Origin: Allobosea sp.
GTDB taxonomy: Bacteria > Pseudomonadota > Alphaproteobacteria > Rhizobiales > Kaistiaceae
Reading direction: 5' to 3'
Assembly: GCA_017307955.1 (NCBI GenBank)
Contig: JAFKFV010000019.1
Span: 1-64,000 of the forward strand
DNA length: 64,000 nt
In this document: in pieces, positions 42,680 through 51,578 of the stretch
Numbering within the stretch: the stretch's first letter is position 1
How the letters are laid out: each line of letters opens with the position of its first letter
Program-made: the position numbers and the translations under genes
The notes under the pieces: generated by a model
The model's database searches: none
What the model saw: the letters and a program-made list of their open reading frames with translations, nothing else
What the model was told of the DNA's origin: nothing

Positions 42680-43899
42680 GCTGTCTCTCCCTTCGCCTCC
42701 CCCTCCCCTTCGCCATCCTCCTCCGCGCCATAGCCGACGGCCTGGCGCTTCTCGTCGCGGCTGAGGAAGCTCGCGCCCTCGACGCGCCGCCAGAGCGACT
42801 CGCGATCGGCGGCCAGCGCCTCGACCGCGTCTCCATCGAAGCCGAGGCGGACCGCGCCGCCATAGGCCGGCGAGAGCCAGGCGGTAAGCGCCGCGGCGGT
42901 CCGCCCGACGAGCGGCAGCACCGTCTGGCGCCAGAAGGCGCGGTTGGCCTCGCTGTAATTCGCATAGGTGTTGTCGCCGGGAATGGCGAGCAGCATGGGC
43001 GGCACGCCGAAGGCGAGCGCGATCTCGCGCGCCGCGCCGTTCTTCGCCTCGAGGAAATCCATGTCGCGCGGCGTGAGCGCCATCGAGGTCCAGTCGAGCC
43101 CGCCTTCGAGGAGCAGCGGCCGCCCGGCCGCGACCGCGCCGGAATAGTTCTGCTCCAGTTCGCTCTTCAGCCGCTCGAACTGCTCCTGCGAGAGATTGGC
43201 GCCGCCCTCGCCGCGATAGACCAGCGCGCCGGAGGGCCGCGCGGAATTGTCGAGCAGCGCCTTGTTCCATTCGGCCGCGGTGTTGTGCAGGTCGAGCGCC
43301 CGCGCCGCCGCCTCGATCGGCGCGAACCCGTAGTGATCGTCGAGCGGATGATAGAGCTTCAGATGCAGGATGGGCGCGAGGCCGCCCGCGCCCGGGTCGG
43401 CGAAGCGGATCGTGCGGCCGGCGACGCCATATTCATAGGCCTCCGGCCAGCCGTCAGGCCCCGGCACGACGCGCATCCGGTCGGGGCGGAGCACATGCAG
43501 CTCGGCCGGCCTTCCGCCCAGCGTCACCAGCTCGGCATAGGCGTTGCCGGCGACGAGGAGATTGGCGATCAGCGCCTCGAGGAAGGCGGCGCCGTTCTGG
43601 CGGCGGTTCGGCGTGGCGAGGAGCCCGAGCAGCGCATGATCCGGCCGCTCGACATCGCCCTCATAGGCAAGGAGCGGCACGCTCGCCGCGCTGCCGGCGA
43701 TCATCATCACCGCGCGATGCACGACCGCGTTCTTCATGAAGCCCTCGCGGGCGAGGCTCGCCGCGTCGCGGGGCGACCAGACGGCGCGGCCCTGGCCCTG
43801 CAGCGCGATCAGCGGCCCGGTGCGCGAGGCCTTCGCCTCGGGCGGCCTTGCCTGCAGCGGGGCGAGCGCGGCCAGCCGCGCCCTCAGCCTGTCCAGCAT
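42667..43899 (-). CDS. GTA portal protein (HK97 family, gp3-like)
   Basis: This 410-residue protein forms the DNA entry ring of the capsid. HK97 portal features include FMKNAVVHRAVMMIAGSAAS, PNRRQNGAAFLEALIANLLV, GNAYAELV, the LRPDRMRVVPG strand and IPGDNTYANYSEANRAFWRQ. AAAGGACG lies eight bases before the ATG at 43899; a TTG six codons earlier is less likely. It starts 15 bases after the terminase stop. Confidence 0.94.
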   Translation of the reverse strand: MLDRLRARLAALAPLQARPPEAKASRTGPLIALQGQGRAVWSPRDAASLAREGFMKNAVVHRAVMMIAGSAASVPLLAYEGDVERPDHALLGLLATPNRRQNGAAFLEALIANLLVAGNAYAELVTLGGRPAELHVLRPDRMRVVPGPDGWPEAYEYGVAGRTIRFADPGAGGLAPILHLKLYHPLDDHYGFAPIEAAARALDLHNTAAEWNKALLDNSARPSGALVYRGEGGANLSQEQFERLKSELEQNYSGAVAAGRPLLLEGGLDWTSMALTPRDMDFLEAKNGAAREIALAFGVPPMLLAIPGDNTYANYSEANRAFWRQTVLPLVGRTAAALTAWLSPAYGGAVRLGFDGDAVEALAADRESLWRRVEGASFLSRDEKRQAVGYGAEEDGEGEGEAKGETAWTR

Positions 43900-43913
43900 G
43901 ACGGATCGTCCTT

Positions 43914-45260
43914 TCAAAGCCTGCGGAGCCGCGGCTCGCCGGCCGGGCGCAGCATGAGATGGGTGAGCGCCCAGACGAGCGCGTCGAGCCGGTCGGGCGA
44001 GCGGCCGCTCGAAAGGCCTTCCGGCCCGAAATCGGCCAATTCGTCCTCGAGCTGCGGAAAGGTGCCGGCATGGCGGACGCGGCCCTGCGCATAGAGCGCC
44101 GCGACCGGCTCGGCGCGCAGATACTTGCCACGCGTCGCCCGCACCGGCGTCACGGGAACGCTCGCATCCACCTCGCCGATGACGCTCGTCACCATGTCGC
44201 CGCCCTGGTTGACCTCGGCGACCAGCGCATCGGCCTCCAGCGCGTGATAGAGCGCCACCGCCGCCGCCGCCCAGCGCTCGGGCTTCACCTCGGCGATGGT
44301 CGCATCAGCCAGCACATAGCCCGTGCCGTCCTCGGCGAGACCGCAGCCGACGATCCCGCAAGCATCGGCGCCGCGCCGCCCGCTCGCCGGCGGATCGACC
44401 GCCACCACGACGCGGGAGAGCTTCGGCGGCGCGCCGAGGCGGAGCCGCTCGATCACCTCGCGGCTCCACAGCGCATCGGCGCGATCGTCGATCAGTTCGC
44501 CGTCGATCTCCTGCCGCCCGAGCCGCGTGCCGCGATAGCGGCCGATGACACGCTCCAGGAATCCCGGCGCGAGATTGCCGAGATTGGCCGCCGTGCCGGC
44601 GCGCGTGATCACCGTGCGCTCGGCCTTCACCAGCCGCTTCACGAGCGGCGTCGGGCGCGGCGTCGTGGTGACCAGCTGTCGCGGCAGCGCGCCGAGCCGG
44701 AGCCCGAATTGCAGCATGTCCCAGCTCGCCTCCTGATGGCGCCATTTGCCGAGCTCGTCCGCCCAGGCCGCCTCGAATTGCGGGCCGCGCAGGCTTTCCG
44801 GATCCTCGGACGAAAAGCACAGCGCCACCGCGCCGTTCGGCCATTCGAGCCGCCGGCGCGAGGGCTGCCATTGCGGCCGCTCGCCGGCGGGGTGCACCGC
44901 GAGGAGGCCCGAGACGCCCTCGATCATCACGTCGCGGACATCGGCCAGCGTCTCGCCGATCAGCGCGATGCGCCCGACCGGCCGCGCGGCATAGCCCGGC
45001 CGCCCGAGCGCCAGGCCGCGGATCCATTCCGCCCCGGCGCGCGTCTTGCCGGCGCCGCGCCCGCCGATCATCAGCCAGGTGAGCCAGTCGCCGGGCGGCG
45101 GCAGCTGGTCGTCGCGCGCCCAGAAATCCCAGTTTAACTGGAAGGCCGCCAGTTCTTCCTTAGTCGTCCCGTGCGCCATCAGCGCAGTCAGCTCCTCCGG
45201 CGGCCAGCCGGTACGGACCAAGCGCTGCCAGTCGCTGCGCAAATCGCGCCGTGAGTTCAT
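43914..45260 (-). CDS. GTA large terminase (gp2-like)
   Basis: This protein of about 448 residues is the DNA-packaging motor. The ATPase domain has Walker A in MIGGRGAGKTRAGAEW and a Walker B-type AAWADELGKW; the RNase H-like nuclease domain starts at SRVVVAVDPPASG with further acidic residues such as DATIAEVKPERWA. The N-terminal LPPPGDWLTWLMIGGRG stretch is a GTA/phage terminase hallmark. The start is uncertain: ATG 45260 matches family length but overlaps the small terminase by 101 bases, while ATG 45179 reduces the overlap to 20 bases. Confidence 0.92.
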   Translation of the reverse strand: MNSRRDLRSDWQRLVRTGWPPEELTALMAHGTTKEELAAFQLNWDFWARDDQLPPPGDWLTWLMIGGRGAGKTRAGAEWIRGLALGRPGYAARPVGRIALIGETLADVRDVMIEGVSGLLAVHPAGERPQWQPSRRRLEWPNGAVALCFSSEDPESLRGPQFEAAWADELGKWRHQEASWDMLQFGLRLGALPRQLVTTTPRPTPLVKRLVKAERTVITRAGTAANLGNLAPGFLERVIGRYRGTRLGRQEIDGELIDDRADALWSREVIERLRLGAPPKLSRVVVAVDPPASGRRGADACGIVGCGLAEDGTGYVLADATIAEVKPERWAAAAVALYHALEADALVAEVNQGGDMVTSVIGEVDASVPVTPVRATRGKYLRAEPVAALYAQGRVRHAGTFPQLEDELADFGPEGLSSGRSPDRLDALVWALTHLMLRPAGEPRLRRL

Positions 45261-45639
45261 CGAGGTCGACAGTGGCTGCATCGACATCCTCCCCGCGCTC
45301 GTCGCGCAGCTTCGAAAGCGTCTCGAAGGTCTTGGCGAGCACGGCGAGCGTCCGCGCATCCTTTTCCTCGACGCTCCCGCCGCCGGCGGCGAAGCGCTGT
45401 TCGAGATCGGTCACCTGCCGCTCGAAGGCGCGAAAGAGCCGCCCGAGCAGCTTGCCGTCATCGCCCTCTGCCGAAAGCACCGCCCCCGCGCCCGGCCGCA
45501 GCCAGCCGCCCCGCTTCGCCTGCGCCGACAGCGCGCCGACCGTGGTGCCGAAGGCCTCGGCGATGTCGCGCAGCGGATCGAGCGTCGCCTCATAGCGCCC
45601 CCGCACCGCCTGCCAATCCGCCTTCGAAAGCTTCGGCAA
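45160..45639 (-). CDS. GTA small terminase-like protein (gp1-like)
   Basis: This 159-residue protein begins LPKLSKADWQAVRGRYEATL and has a helix-turn-helix-like stretch LRDIAEAFGTTVGALSAQAK, as in small terminase subunits that present DNA to the motor. The C-terminal half is helical. I place the start at TTG 45639 because GGAGG lies five bases upstream. A longer frame to 45786 would run through the terminator at 45679-45703 and is unlikely. It is the first gene of the GTA operon. Confidence 0.78.
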   Translation of the reverse strand: MPKLSKADWQAVRGRYEATLDPLRDIAEAFGTTVGALSAQAKRGGWLRPGAGAVLSAEGDDGKLLGRLFRAFERQVTDLEQRFAAGGGSVEEKDARTLAVLAKTFETLSKLRDERGEDVDAATVDLDELTARFAQRLAALGPYRLAAGGADCADGARDD

Positions 45640-45678
45640 ACGATCCTCCGAACCTCGATCCACCCAGAAAGGCGCACG

Positions 45679-45703
45679 AAAAAAGGCGCCGCGAGGCGCC
45701 TTT
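45679..45703 (-). terminator. Terminator just upstream of the GTA operon
   Basis: GGCGCC-TCGC-GGCGCC followed by six T on the minus strand (also flanked by AAA/TTT on the other side). It lies 40 bases before the gp1 start. No gene that it would terminate is evident immediately upstream, so it may insulate or attenuate the GTA operon. Confidence 0.8.
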
Positions 45704-46060
45704 GCCGAATGTCTGTCTCGTCCTGTCGAAGCCAGCTTCACAAGCTGCGCCCGGTCGACGCCCCACGCCTCCCGATCCCGCTGCATCCACAGTTCTTGGA
45801 CGATGCCTGAACCCTACCGAACCACCGTCACGCTGTCAAGGATTTTATTCCTAGCCGTATGGCAAGGCGGACCACCGCCGCCTCATCCGCAGCAGCCGTG
45901 ATGGGCCCAACATTGCTGCCGCGAGCGCCGCGGTGCCGTTCGGATGCCTGGCGCGACGCTCCAGTTTCCGCGGGCCACACAGCGTTTCCGTTACCCACAC
46001 CGCAGGATCCCCCCCAGGCCGCCGCCTCCCCGGCGCCGAAAGCCGCTTGCCCTCCCCGCC

Positions 46061-46165
46061 GTCATGCCCGGGCCCGTCCCGGGCATCCACGTCTTTCTTG
46101 AGGAACGAGGAACAGGGCCACGGCGCAGCCAAGACGTGGATGGCCGCGACACGCGCGGCCATGAC
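46061..46165. repeat. 105-base cruciform-forming repeat element
   Basis: Outer arms GTCAT/ATGAC (46061-46065, 46161-46165) enclose a hairpin ATGCCCGGG/CCCGGGCAT (46064-46086), arms CCACGTCTT/AAGACGTGG (46087-46095, 46131-46139) and a second hairpin ATGGCCGCG/CGCGGCCAT (46140-46162). This three-way palindrome looks like a dispersed intergenic element of Hyphomicrobiales. Confidence 0.65.
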
Positions 46166-46554
46166 GCGCGGTTGTCCTATGTCGCAGGCTGCCGTGCCGC
46201 TGTAGCGCCCAATGTCTACGTTGGGGTGGTTTCCGGTCGGTCGGCTATTGGCCGGCGGGCTTAGGGAAGCGGACCTTCATCTAGAGCTAACTACCTTCTG
46301 TTTCGCGCTGCCAACTCTGCCACTCGGCGTCCTTCGCCAGGAACTGCGAAACGGGCATTGGCTGAGGCCGGATTTCGCGCTTAGTTGCACGGGATACCCA
46401 CCGAAACTGCGGATACGGTCAACAGATTGTTTGTCGCTTGAGGGCGAGGATGTGCACGGGATTGAAAGCGGGCGGATAGATTTGCCGACAAACGAAACAA
46501 CAATTTCCAAGCTTCTGTACGTTTGCGATCGCTAAAATAGAGCCGTGATCGACG

Positions 46555-48192
46555 ATGACTATCGGACAGTTGCGCGCTGCGGTGCGTTTCCTCCTTGCTC
46601 CAGGTAATATCGGCGAGTTCGACCATATTGAGCTGCTCGAAGTTATCGGCACGCCGCGCGGAGGTGCGACGATAAACGTCCTATCCATTGCGGTGCTTAG
46701 CGAAGGCCGTCGCGATGTCGCCGAGACCGAACGGCCGGAGTTCCTCACCGAGCGGATCAGGCGGATCGATGGCTTCAGAGACTGGTCGTTTGGCGTTGCA
46801 CGAACGTTTCGACCTGTCGCCGCCCTCGACAGCGCGCTGGAAACCCTCGAGACCACGGGGCGGTGGACGCTCAGCGGGCGCCCGCTCGGGACCGGCACCT
46901 TGCGCCCAGAACCCGCGATGTTCGCACCACCGGACGGAACGGTGCGGATCCCTCTCAACAACGTTCTGAAGAACAACTTCTGGGCGGGATCGCACGTGTT
47001 CCGGCTCACGGATCAGGAAAAGACGCCATTCGCACCCTTCTTCGCCGACCGGCGGCGGCTACAGGCTCTCTCCGATGCCGTCTCAGTCGGCGCGCCGATC
47101 GCGTTTGCTGGCCTGGCTGATCTTCTTGGCGATGTGCTGATCCAGCTTCCTGTCACGATCATGATTCCAAGCGTGACCTCGCCCCGCGGCGCGAAGCATA
47201 CCGAAATTGCGGTAACATGGCGCTACAGTTCGACACCGCGTCCCTTGGCGACAGCCGCCCGCACCCGATGGGACGAGCTTCTGACCGGAGCGGCGGTCCA
47301 CGACCGCTTCACAGACAGCGTTCAGCTGCCCGTCGACAGTCATCGCCAACCTCTGGAAATGGAAATTTGGGACGCCGATGCAGGCATTCTGGTTGGTGCG
47401 ACAGCATCGACGTCGACAATCAAGCGGATCGCGTTCGACATGCATGTGATCCAGCACGAACCTCGTCTTTTCACCGCACCCGACGTCGACGGCAAGCCAG
47501 TCGCCGAGCGGGTAGAGCTCACAAAGACGACGACCAGTTTAGTTGGCAGCGCGGCCGACTGGGACGCAAACTTCTGGCTCGGTCGCCGACAGGACCTCGA
47601 GGAGAGGCGCCTTCTCGAAGAAACCCGCGACTTCGTTCAGTACCGTCCCCAGACGAATTCCTCTGCAGAGCAGCTTCGGGCTCTGGCTGACGTCCGCTTT
47701 CTCATCGACAGGTATGGACAGACCGGAGTGGATCTCTGGGACCCATACCTCTCGGCTGAAGACCTTCTCCGGACACTCTTTTGGTGCCGCCACAGCGGCG
47801 CACCCCTGCGAGCTCTAACGGACGGTCGTGATGCTCCTCGCGATGACGCTGAGGACTGCTCTGCATCGCAGGGATCTGCTGCGCCGAGGCCGTCCTTTCC
47901 AGATCGGCAGCGAGCCGTTCTCGAACGCGATGCCGGAAACTGCGAGGGTTTGCGCCTCGAGTACCGGACCCGCCGGGGGCCAAAGGGGTGGCTCTTCCAC
48001 GACCGCTTCCTAATCTTTCCGAACATAGGGAATGGTCCCCAGGCTTGGTCACTCGGCACCTCCGTCAACAGCCTCGGTCAAGCCCATCACATCCTACAGC
48101 GGGTGTCGAGCGCGGCCATGGTGGTCGGGGCGTTCGAGGATCTCTGGTCGGCATTGGATGAGCCGCAGCACGTCATATGGCGGTCGTGGTGA
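46555..48192 (+). CDS. Unknown protein with C-terminal phospholipase D-like signature (VPA1262-like)
   Basis: This 545-residue protein has no clear close family that I can prove. The C-terminal part has the pair DPYL (396-399) and HDRF (482-485) with a following FLIFPN and SLGTSVNSLGQAHHIL, resembling phospholipase D-like nuclease domains that use HDR instead of HxK. The N-terminal 350 residues are mixed alpha/beta, with LTERIRRIDGFRDWSFG and LNNVLKNNFWAGSHVF. The layout recalls 'VPA1262 family' proteins; this is tentative. It overlaps the next gene by 16 bases. Base composition is lower in GC than the GTA genes. A weak ribosome site leaves the exact start open. A nuclease role in defence is inference. 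Confidence 0.6.
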   Translation: MTIGQLRAAVRFLLAPGNIGEFDHIELLEVIGTPRGGATINVLSIAVLSEGRRDVAETERPEFLTERIRRIDGFRDWSFGVARTFRPVAALDSALETLETTGRWTLSGRPLGTGTLRPEPAMFAPPDGTVRIPLNNVLKNNFWAGSHVFRLTDQEKTPFAPFFADRRRLQALSDAVSVGAPIAFAGLADLLGDVLIQLPVTIMIPSVTSPRGAKHTEIAVTWRYSSTPRPLATAARTRWDELLTGAAVHDRFTDSVQLPVDSHRQPLEMEIWDADAGILVGATASTSTIKRIAFDMHVIQHEPRLFTAPDVDGKPVAERVELTKTTTSLVGSAADWDANFWLGRRQDLEERRLLEETRDFVQYRPQTNSSAEQLRALADVRFLIDRYGQTGVDLWDPYLSAEDLLRTLFWCRHSGAPLRALTDGRDAPRDDAEDCSASQGSAAPRPSFPDRQRAVLERDAGNCEGLRLEYRTRRGPKGWLFHDRFLIFPNIGNGPQAWSLGTSVNSLGQAHHILQRVSSAAMVVGAFEDLWSALDEPQHVIWRSW

Positions 48193-49631
48193 CGGCGCGC
48201 ACACTATCGTTCAGGCGGCTCCTCGATGCATGGGACGGGGAGGTAGTTTCTCCCCCCAGCATCGAACGCGTCATTACAGAGCTGGAGCTGTCGGGCGCCG
48301 AGGCGATGGTCGAACGCTTTGCGTTGGCCACACGGGCTGACCTCGGCGACGTTTCGCGATCCCTCGCTGCCTCGGACCTAACGCCTGAAGGAATTCTCTA
48401 TCTGGCGAAACGTCTGGGTTGGACCTTGAGGGCGCTCACCGCTTGGGACCCACAGCAGGATCCGTCTGGGCTGCGAATCGAGGCGGCGTTGGCATCCGTG
48501 GCGGCATGGAACGTGGACGGAGGCTTCTGGGAGGCGACGCATTCTCGTCTTCAAGGATGCCGCCTCACTATCGCGGCTCTTGAGATCGTGCTGCGTCGTC
48601 GAGCCCCTCAAGCACAGGTTCTCGACGACGCGCCGGTCTGGGAGCGCGAGCATCTGCATAGCATGCAGGAGGCCGAACGATCGCGCGATTGGGCCGAGTT
48701 GGGAGAGCGGGCTCGAGCCTTCCAGGAGCTTCCACGCCCCGACCTTGGTGCGCAGCAAGCTACCCTAGCGCTCTCGCTTCTCGATTGGCCGCGCCTGGTC
48801 CGTCTGGCCGATCAAAGCGAGGGTTGGTTGCATAGTCATCTCTTGATGGCGCCTTTGCCGCTCGCAGATGCCCTTCGTCTCGCGACCGCCAGCAAGAACG
48901 GATACGCGCGGTTCGCGGCTCTGGAACGCGTCGCCTATCGAGAGGTGCGCGAGTTGCTGCCGCAGGAGGAAATGGCTCTCAGAGACCTGCTGATCGTTTT
49001 GGCGAAAGATGTGAATGACTGGCCGCGCTGGCTCGCCGTATGCAATCAGTATCCTCTACGCCATCCTCATATGCAGGCCGCCTTGGGCCGGTCTCTGGCC
49101 CGCAGTAATGCCCCCGCTCTGCGGGCCTACATCGAAAGCATCTCGCTGAGCGCATCGGACAGTGATACTCGGGCAAACGTCACTTACTGCTTGTCTGTGT
49201 TTCGAGGTCGAGCCGGTGCTGCTCGCCGTCGTACCCTCTGGCGCACGGCTTTCGAACGATGGAAGGCATGGGACTTTGCGAAGAATGAGGGATCAAACCT
49301 CGCGGCTCTCGCTCAGAGCGCGCTGGACTACGGCGTGGTGGGCTGGCTCGTCGAGGGAGAGCCGCAAGGGTCGCTCGCCGACTTCGATCGCATCTTCGTA
49401 AGCGATCTCCGCGCCTTGGACATGCGATGGCACGCCTCCATAACGTCGGCCATCTCAGACTTCTGCCGGTTGGTCTCTCGATATCACGTTCTGGCCCATG
49501 CGACACGCCGATCAGAAGACGATGCCGACTGGTTGCCGGGGCCCTCGGTTGATCTCCCTGCCTCACCAACTGTTGCCTTCCTCCAACGAAAATATCGCTG
49601 GAACGAACGGCAGAATTCCGGCAGCCGCTAA
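48177..49631 (+). CDS. Unknown helical-repeat protein, partner of the upstream gene
   Basis: This 484-residue protein is not recognised. It is almost wholly alpha-helical, with repeated helical pairs such as ALRLATASKNGYARFAALER and LAVCNQYPLRHPHMQAALGR, suggesting a TPR/HEAT-like scaffold. There are Trp-rich stretches (WTLRALTAWDP, AFERWKAWDF) and no catalytic motif that I can see. Its ATG lies inside the end of the upstream gene (16-base overlap), so the two are made together and probably act together. It ends the module; 600 bases without genes follow. Confidence 0.6.
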   Translation: MAVVVTARTLSFRRLLDAWDGEVVSPPSIERVITELELSGAEAMVERFALATRADLGDVSRSLAASDLTPEGILYLAKRLGWTLRALTAWDPQQDPSGLRIEAALASVAAWNVDGGFWEATHSRLQGCRLTIAALEIVLRRRAPQAQVLDDAPVWEREHLHSMQEAERSRDWAELGERARAFQELPRPDLGAQQATLALSLLDWPRLVRLADQSEGWLHSHLLMAPLPLADALRLATASKNGYARFAALERVAYREVRELLPQEEMALRDLLIVLAKDVNDWPRWLAVCNQYPLRHPHMQAALGRSLARSNAPALRAYIESISLSASDSDTRANVTYCLSVFRGRAGAARRRTLWRTAFERWKAWDFAKNEGSNLAALAQSALDYGVVGWLVEGEPQGSLADFDRIFVSDLRALDMRWHASITSAISDFCRLVSRYHVLAHATRRSEDDADWLPGPSVDLPASPTVAFLQRKYRWNERQNSGSR

Positions 49632-50253
49632 TGTGCGCCTGAACGGCTGAGATGGGTCGCAAGCGGGCCTGAAGATCACTGCCGTAACGGCCCGCTCGGG
49701 CTAGCACCAGCCCATCTTTCCTATCCCAAAACGGACGTTCTCCGGACCCCTCATCACCGGTCGTGCTGCGCCTCGTAAATGTGTGGCGGACGTCCGAACA
49801 CCACGTCGGAATTGTTCGCCCGCTACCCCCCTTTGTTACGACACCTGGAACGCGGCCGCCCGCTCAGGCTCTGCCTGCCTTGCCTCCACCCACCGTTCGA
49901 CATCGCCCCACCCGCCGCGCGTGTCGAACCATAGCTCGGACGCGCGTGTAGAGGCCGTGCAGTCTGTTCCAGCCCTTTGCCGGCCGTGGCCTCATCAATG
50001 GTGTTGTCCTCGCGCCGGCGGTCTAGGGCCGCGCCCGATCGCCCCTCGCCGTCGGGATTGGTCCTGACGCCCTTGCGCTGGCTATCGGCGTCTTCGGTCT
50101 TGCGGCCGGTTTCGCGCAACGCGCGGGTCCCGTCGCCCGAGACGACGCAGGACCAAACCCCCGGCCGGCCGCGCCCCCTTTGCGAGCGCGGCAAACCCCG
50201 CCCCCATCACAGCCGCGTCCTGCGCGGCCGTGACCTTGTCTGAGGCTTGGCGA
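49632..50253. other. Gene-free interval
   Basis: This 622-base stretch shows no supported gene, RNA or mobile element. Short frames on both strands are Arg/Pro-rich and lack ribosome sites. The sequence returns from the lower-GC module to high GC near 49,850. Confidence 0.4.
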
Positions 50254-50886
50254 TCAGCCGCCGGAGCTGGAGCCGCCGGTGCTGCCGCCGGAGCCGCCCG
50301 AGCCGCCGGCGCCGGGGCCGCTGCTGCCGCCCGTGTTGCTGCCGGCGCCCGATCCGCCGGCGCCATTGCCGCCCATCGTGCCGCCGGTGCCGGCCGTCGC
50401 GTCCGGGGTCCTCGGGCCGGGGCTGCTGCCGCCCGCGCCGCCCATACCGCCCGCGCCGCCATTGCCGTCCGTCGCGCCCGAGCCCGAGCCGCCCGAGCCC
50501 GTTCCATTCGCGCCCGAGCCGCTGGAGCCCGAGCCGTTCGTGCCCGCGCCATTTCCGCCCGAGCCGCCGGTCGTGCCGCCGGTCGTGCCGCTGCCTGTGC
50601 CGTCCGTGCCAGTGCCGGCGCCGTTCGGGCCGAGCACGCCGTCGCCGTCCTGGTTGGAGAGCGCCGGGTTGCAGTTCATCGTGCCGTCGGCGGCGCGGTT
50701 GGTGCCCTCGAGGCAGGGCGGGATGATCGCGGGCGCCACCTCGCCGGGTGTGGTGGTACCGGGAGCCGTGGTGCCGGGCGTGGTGCCCGAGCCGGTGGTG
50801 GAGCCACTGCCCGTTCCCGTCTGCGCGAAGGCGGCGGCGGGGGTGAGCATCATCGACATGAGGGCGAGCGTCAGGGTCCGCTTCAT
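50254..50886 (-). CDS. Secreted glycine/serine/threonine-rich repeat protein
   Basis: This 210-residue protein has a signal peptide (residues 1-22, ending AFAQ) and then mostly low-complexity sequence: TGSG/TTPGTT repeats, a short ordered middle with two Cys (PPCLEGTNRAADGTMNCNPA) and an acidic NQDGDGVLGPNG, and a long GSGG/GNGA-rich C-terminal half. AGGAGGAACC precedes the ATG. It may be an extracellular or surface spacer-type protein. The adjacent curlin genes suggest a surface-matrix role, but this is inference. Confidence 0.7.
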   Translation of the reverse strand: MKRTLTLALMSMMLTPAAAFAQTGTGSGSTTGSGTTPGTTAPGTTTPGEVAPAIIPPCLEGTNRAADGTMNCNPALSNQDGDGVLGPNGAGTGTDGTGSGTTGGTTGGSGGNGAGTNGSGSSGSGANGTGSGGSGSGATDGNGGAGGMGGAGGSSPGPRTPDATAGTGGTMGGNGAGGSGAGSNTGGSSGPGAGGSGGSGGSTGGSSSGG

Positions 50887-51046
50887 GATGCGGTTCCTCC
50901 TTGAATGGTTTCTCGGATCGCGCCGATCGCCACGCCGCCTGGTCTCGTGCGCGGCAGCGATGGGGCTATCCCTGCAACCGCCCCGGCGCCGCCCTGTTCC
51001 CCCTCGGCGTGAAGAAAGCCCGCCGCCGGCCACGCTTTCGCTGGCC

Positions 51047-51439
51047 TCAGCCCTCGTCGCGCGGCGCCCCGTCCGGCCGGTCGCGCTCATGGAGACGCAG
51101 CCCCGGAAAGGCCGGGAGGAAGCGCTCGCGGCGGATGGTCCAGAGCTCATAGGTGGGGCGGAAGGCGTCCGGCGCGTCGAAGGCGCCGAGATTGACCTCG
51201 ACCTCGTCGCCGCTGACGCCGAAGAGCGACGCGCCGCAGCGCGGGCAGAAATGCCGGCCCTCATAGTCGTGCGTCTCGCCGCTGATCGTCACCGCGCCCT
51301 CGGGGAAGATCGCCGAGGCATGGAACAGCGCGCCGTGATGCTTGCGGCAATCCATGCAGTGGCAGAGCCCGACGCGAAAGGGTTCGCCCGTGACCGTGAT
51401 GCGGACGTCGCCGCAAAGGCATGAGGCGGTGTTCGTCAT
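51047..51439 (-). CDS. GFA (CENP-V/glutathione-dependent formaldehyde-activating-like) family protein
   Basis: This 130-residue zinc-binding protein has the GFA pattern: SCLCGDVRITV, the CHCMDCRKHHGALF cluster near residue 27 and FCPRCGASLFG near residue 63, followed by VNLGAFDAPDAFRP. The Cys residues bind structural and catalytic zinc. Most members have no proven substrate. AGGAG lies close to the ATG at 51439. It is divergent from the curlin genes. Confidence 0.9.
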   Translation of the reverse strand: MTNTASCLCGDVRITVTGEPFRVGLCHCMDCRKHHGALFHASAIFPEGAVTISGETHDYEGRHFCPRCGASLFGVSGDEVEVNLGAFDAPDAFRPTYELWTIRRERFLPAFPGLRLHERDRPDGAPRDEG

Positions 51440-51578
51440 CTCGTCGTGCTCCTTCGCGCTTCGCCGCGCCCGGCGGCTGAACGGCGCGTGAACGCCGCCT
51501 TCAGGTGCCGTTCCGCGGCGCCCTTCTAGAACAGCCTCCATCAACCCGCGGCAAGCGCCGCAACGATGGAGAGCCCCG

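Larger units (their letters stand above)
45640..46554. other. Non-coding left border of the GTA operon and accessory region
   Basis: No gene is supported in this 915-base stretch. It holds the terminator at 45679-45703, the cruciform-type repeat at 46061-46165 and a less GC-rich segment from about 46200 that should carry the promoter of the two-gene module starting at 46555. Short frames here lack ribosome sites or recognisable content. Confidence 0.5.

Noticed and set aside
29009..45639. Complete temperate prophage
   Set aside because: Head, tail and packaging genes follow the RcGTA order, but no integrase, repressor, replication or att sites are visible; a GTA cluster fits better.
45640..45786. 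Longer N-terminus for the gp1-like protein from an ATG at 45786
   Set aside because: It would have to be translated through a strong intrinsic terminator, and a TTG start with GGAGG lies downstream of it.
46212..46535. 107-residue plus-strand frame before the two-gene module
   Set aside because: No ribosome site, no family similarity and no conserved neighbour; it may be a decayed sequence.
49823..50194. 123-residue minus-strand frame in the gap after the two-gene module
   Set aside because: Arg/Gly-rich without ribosome site or recognisable content.
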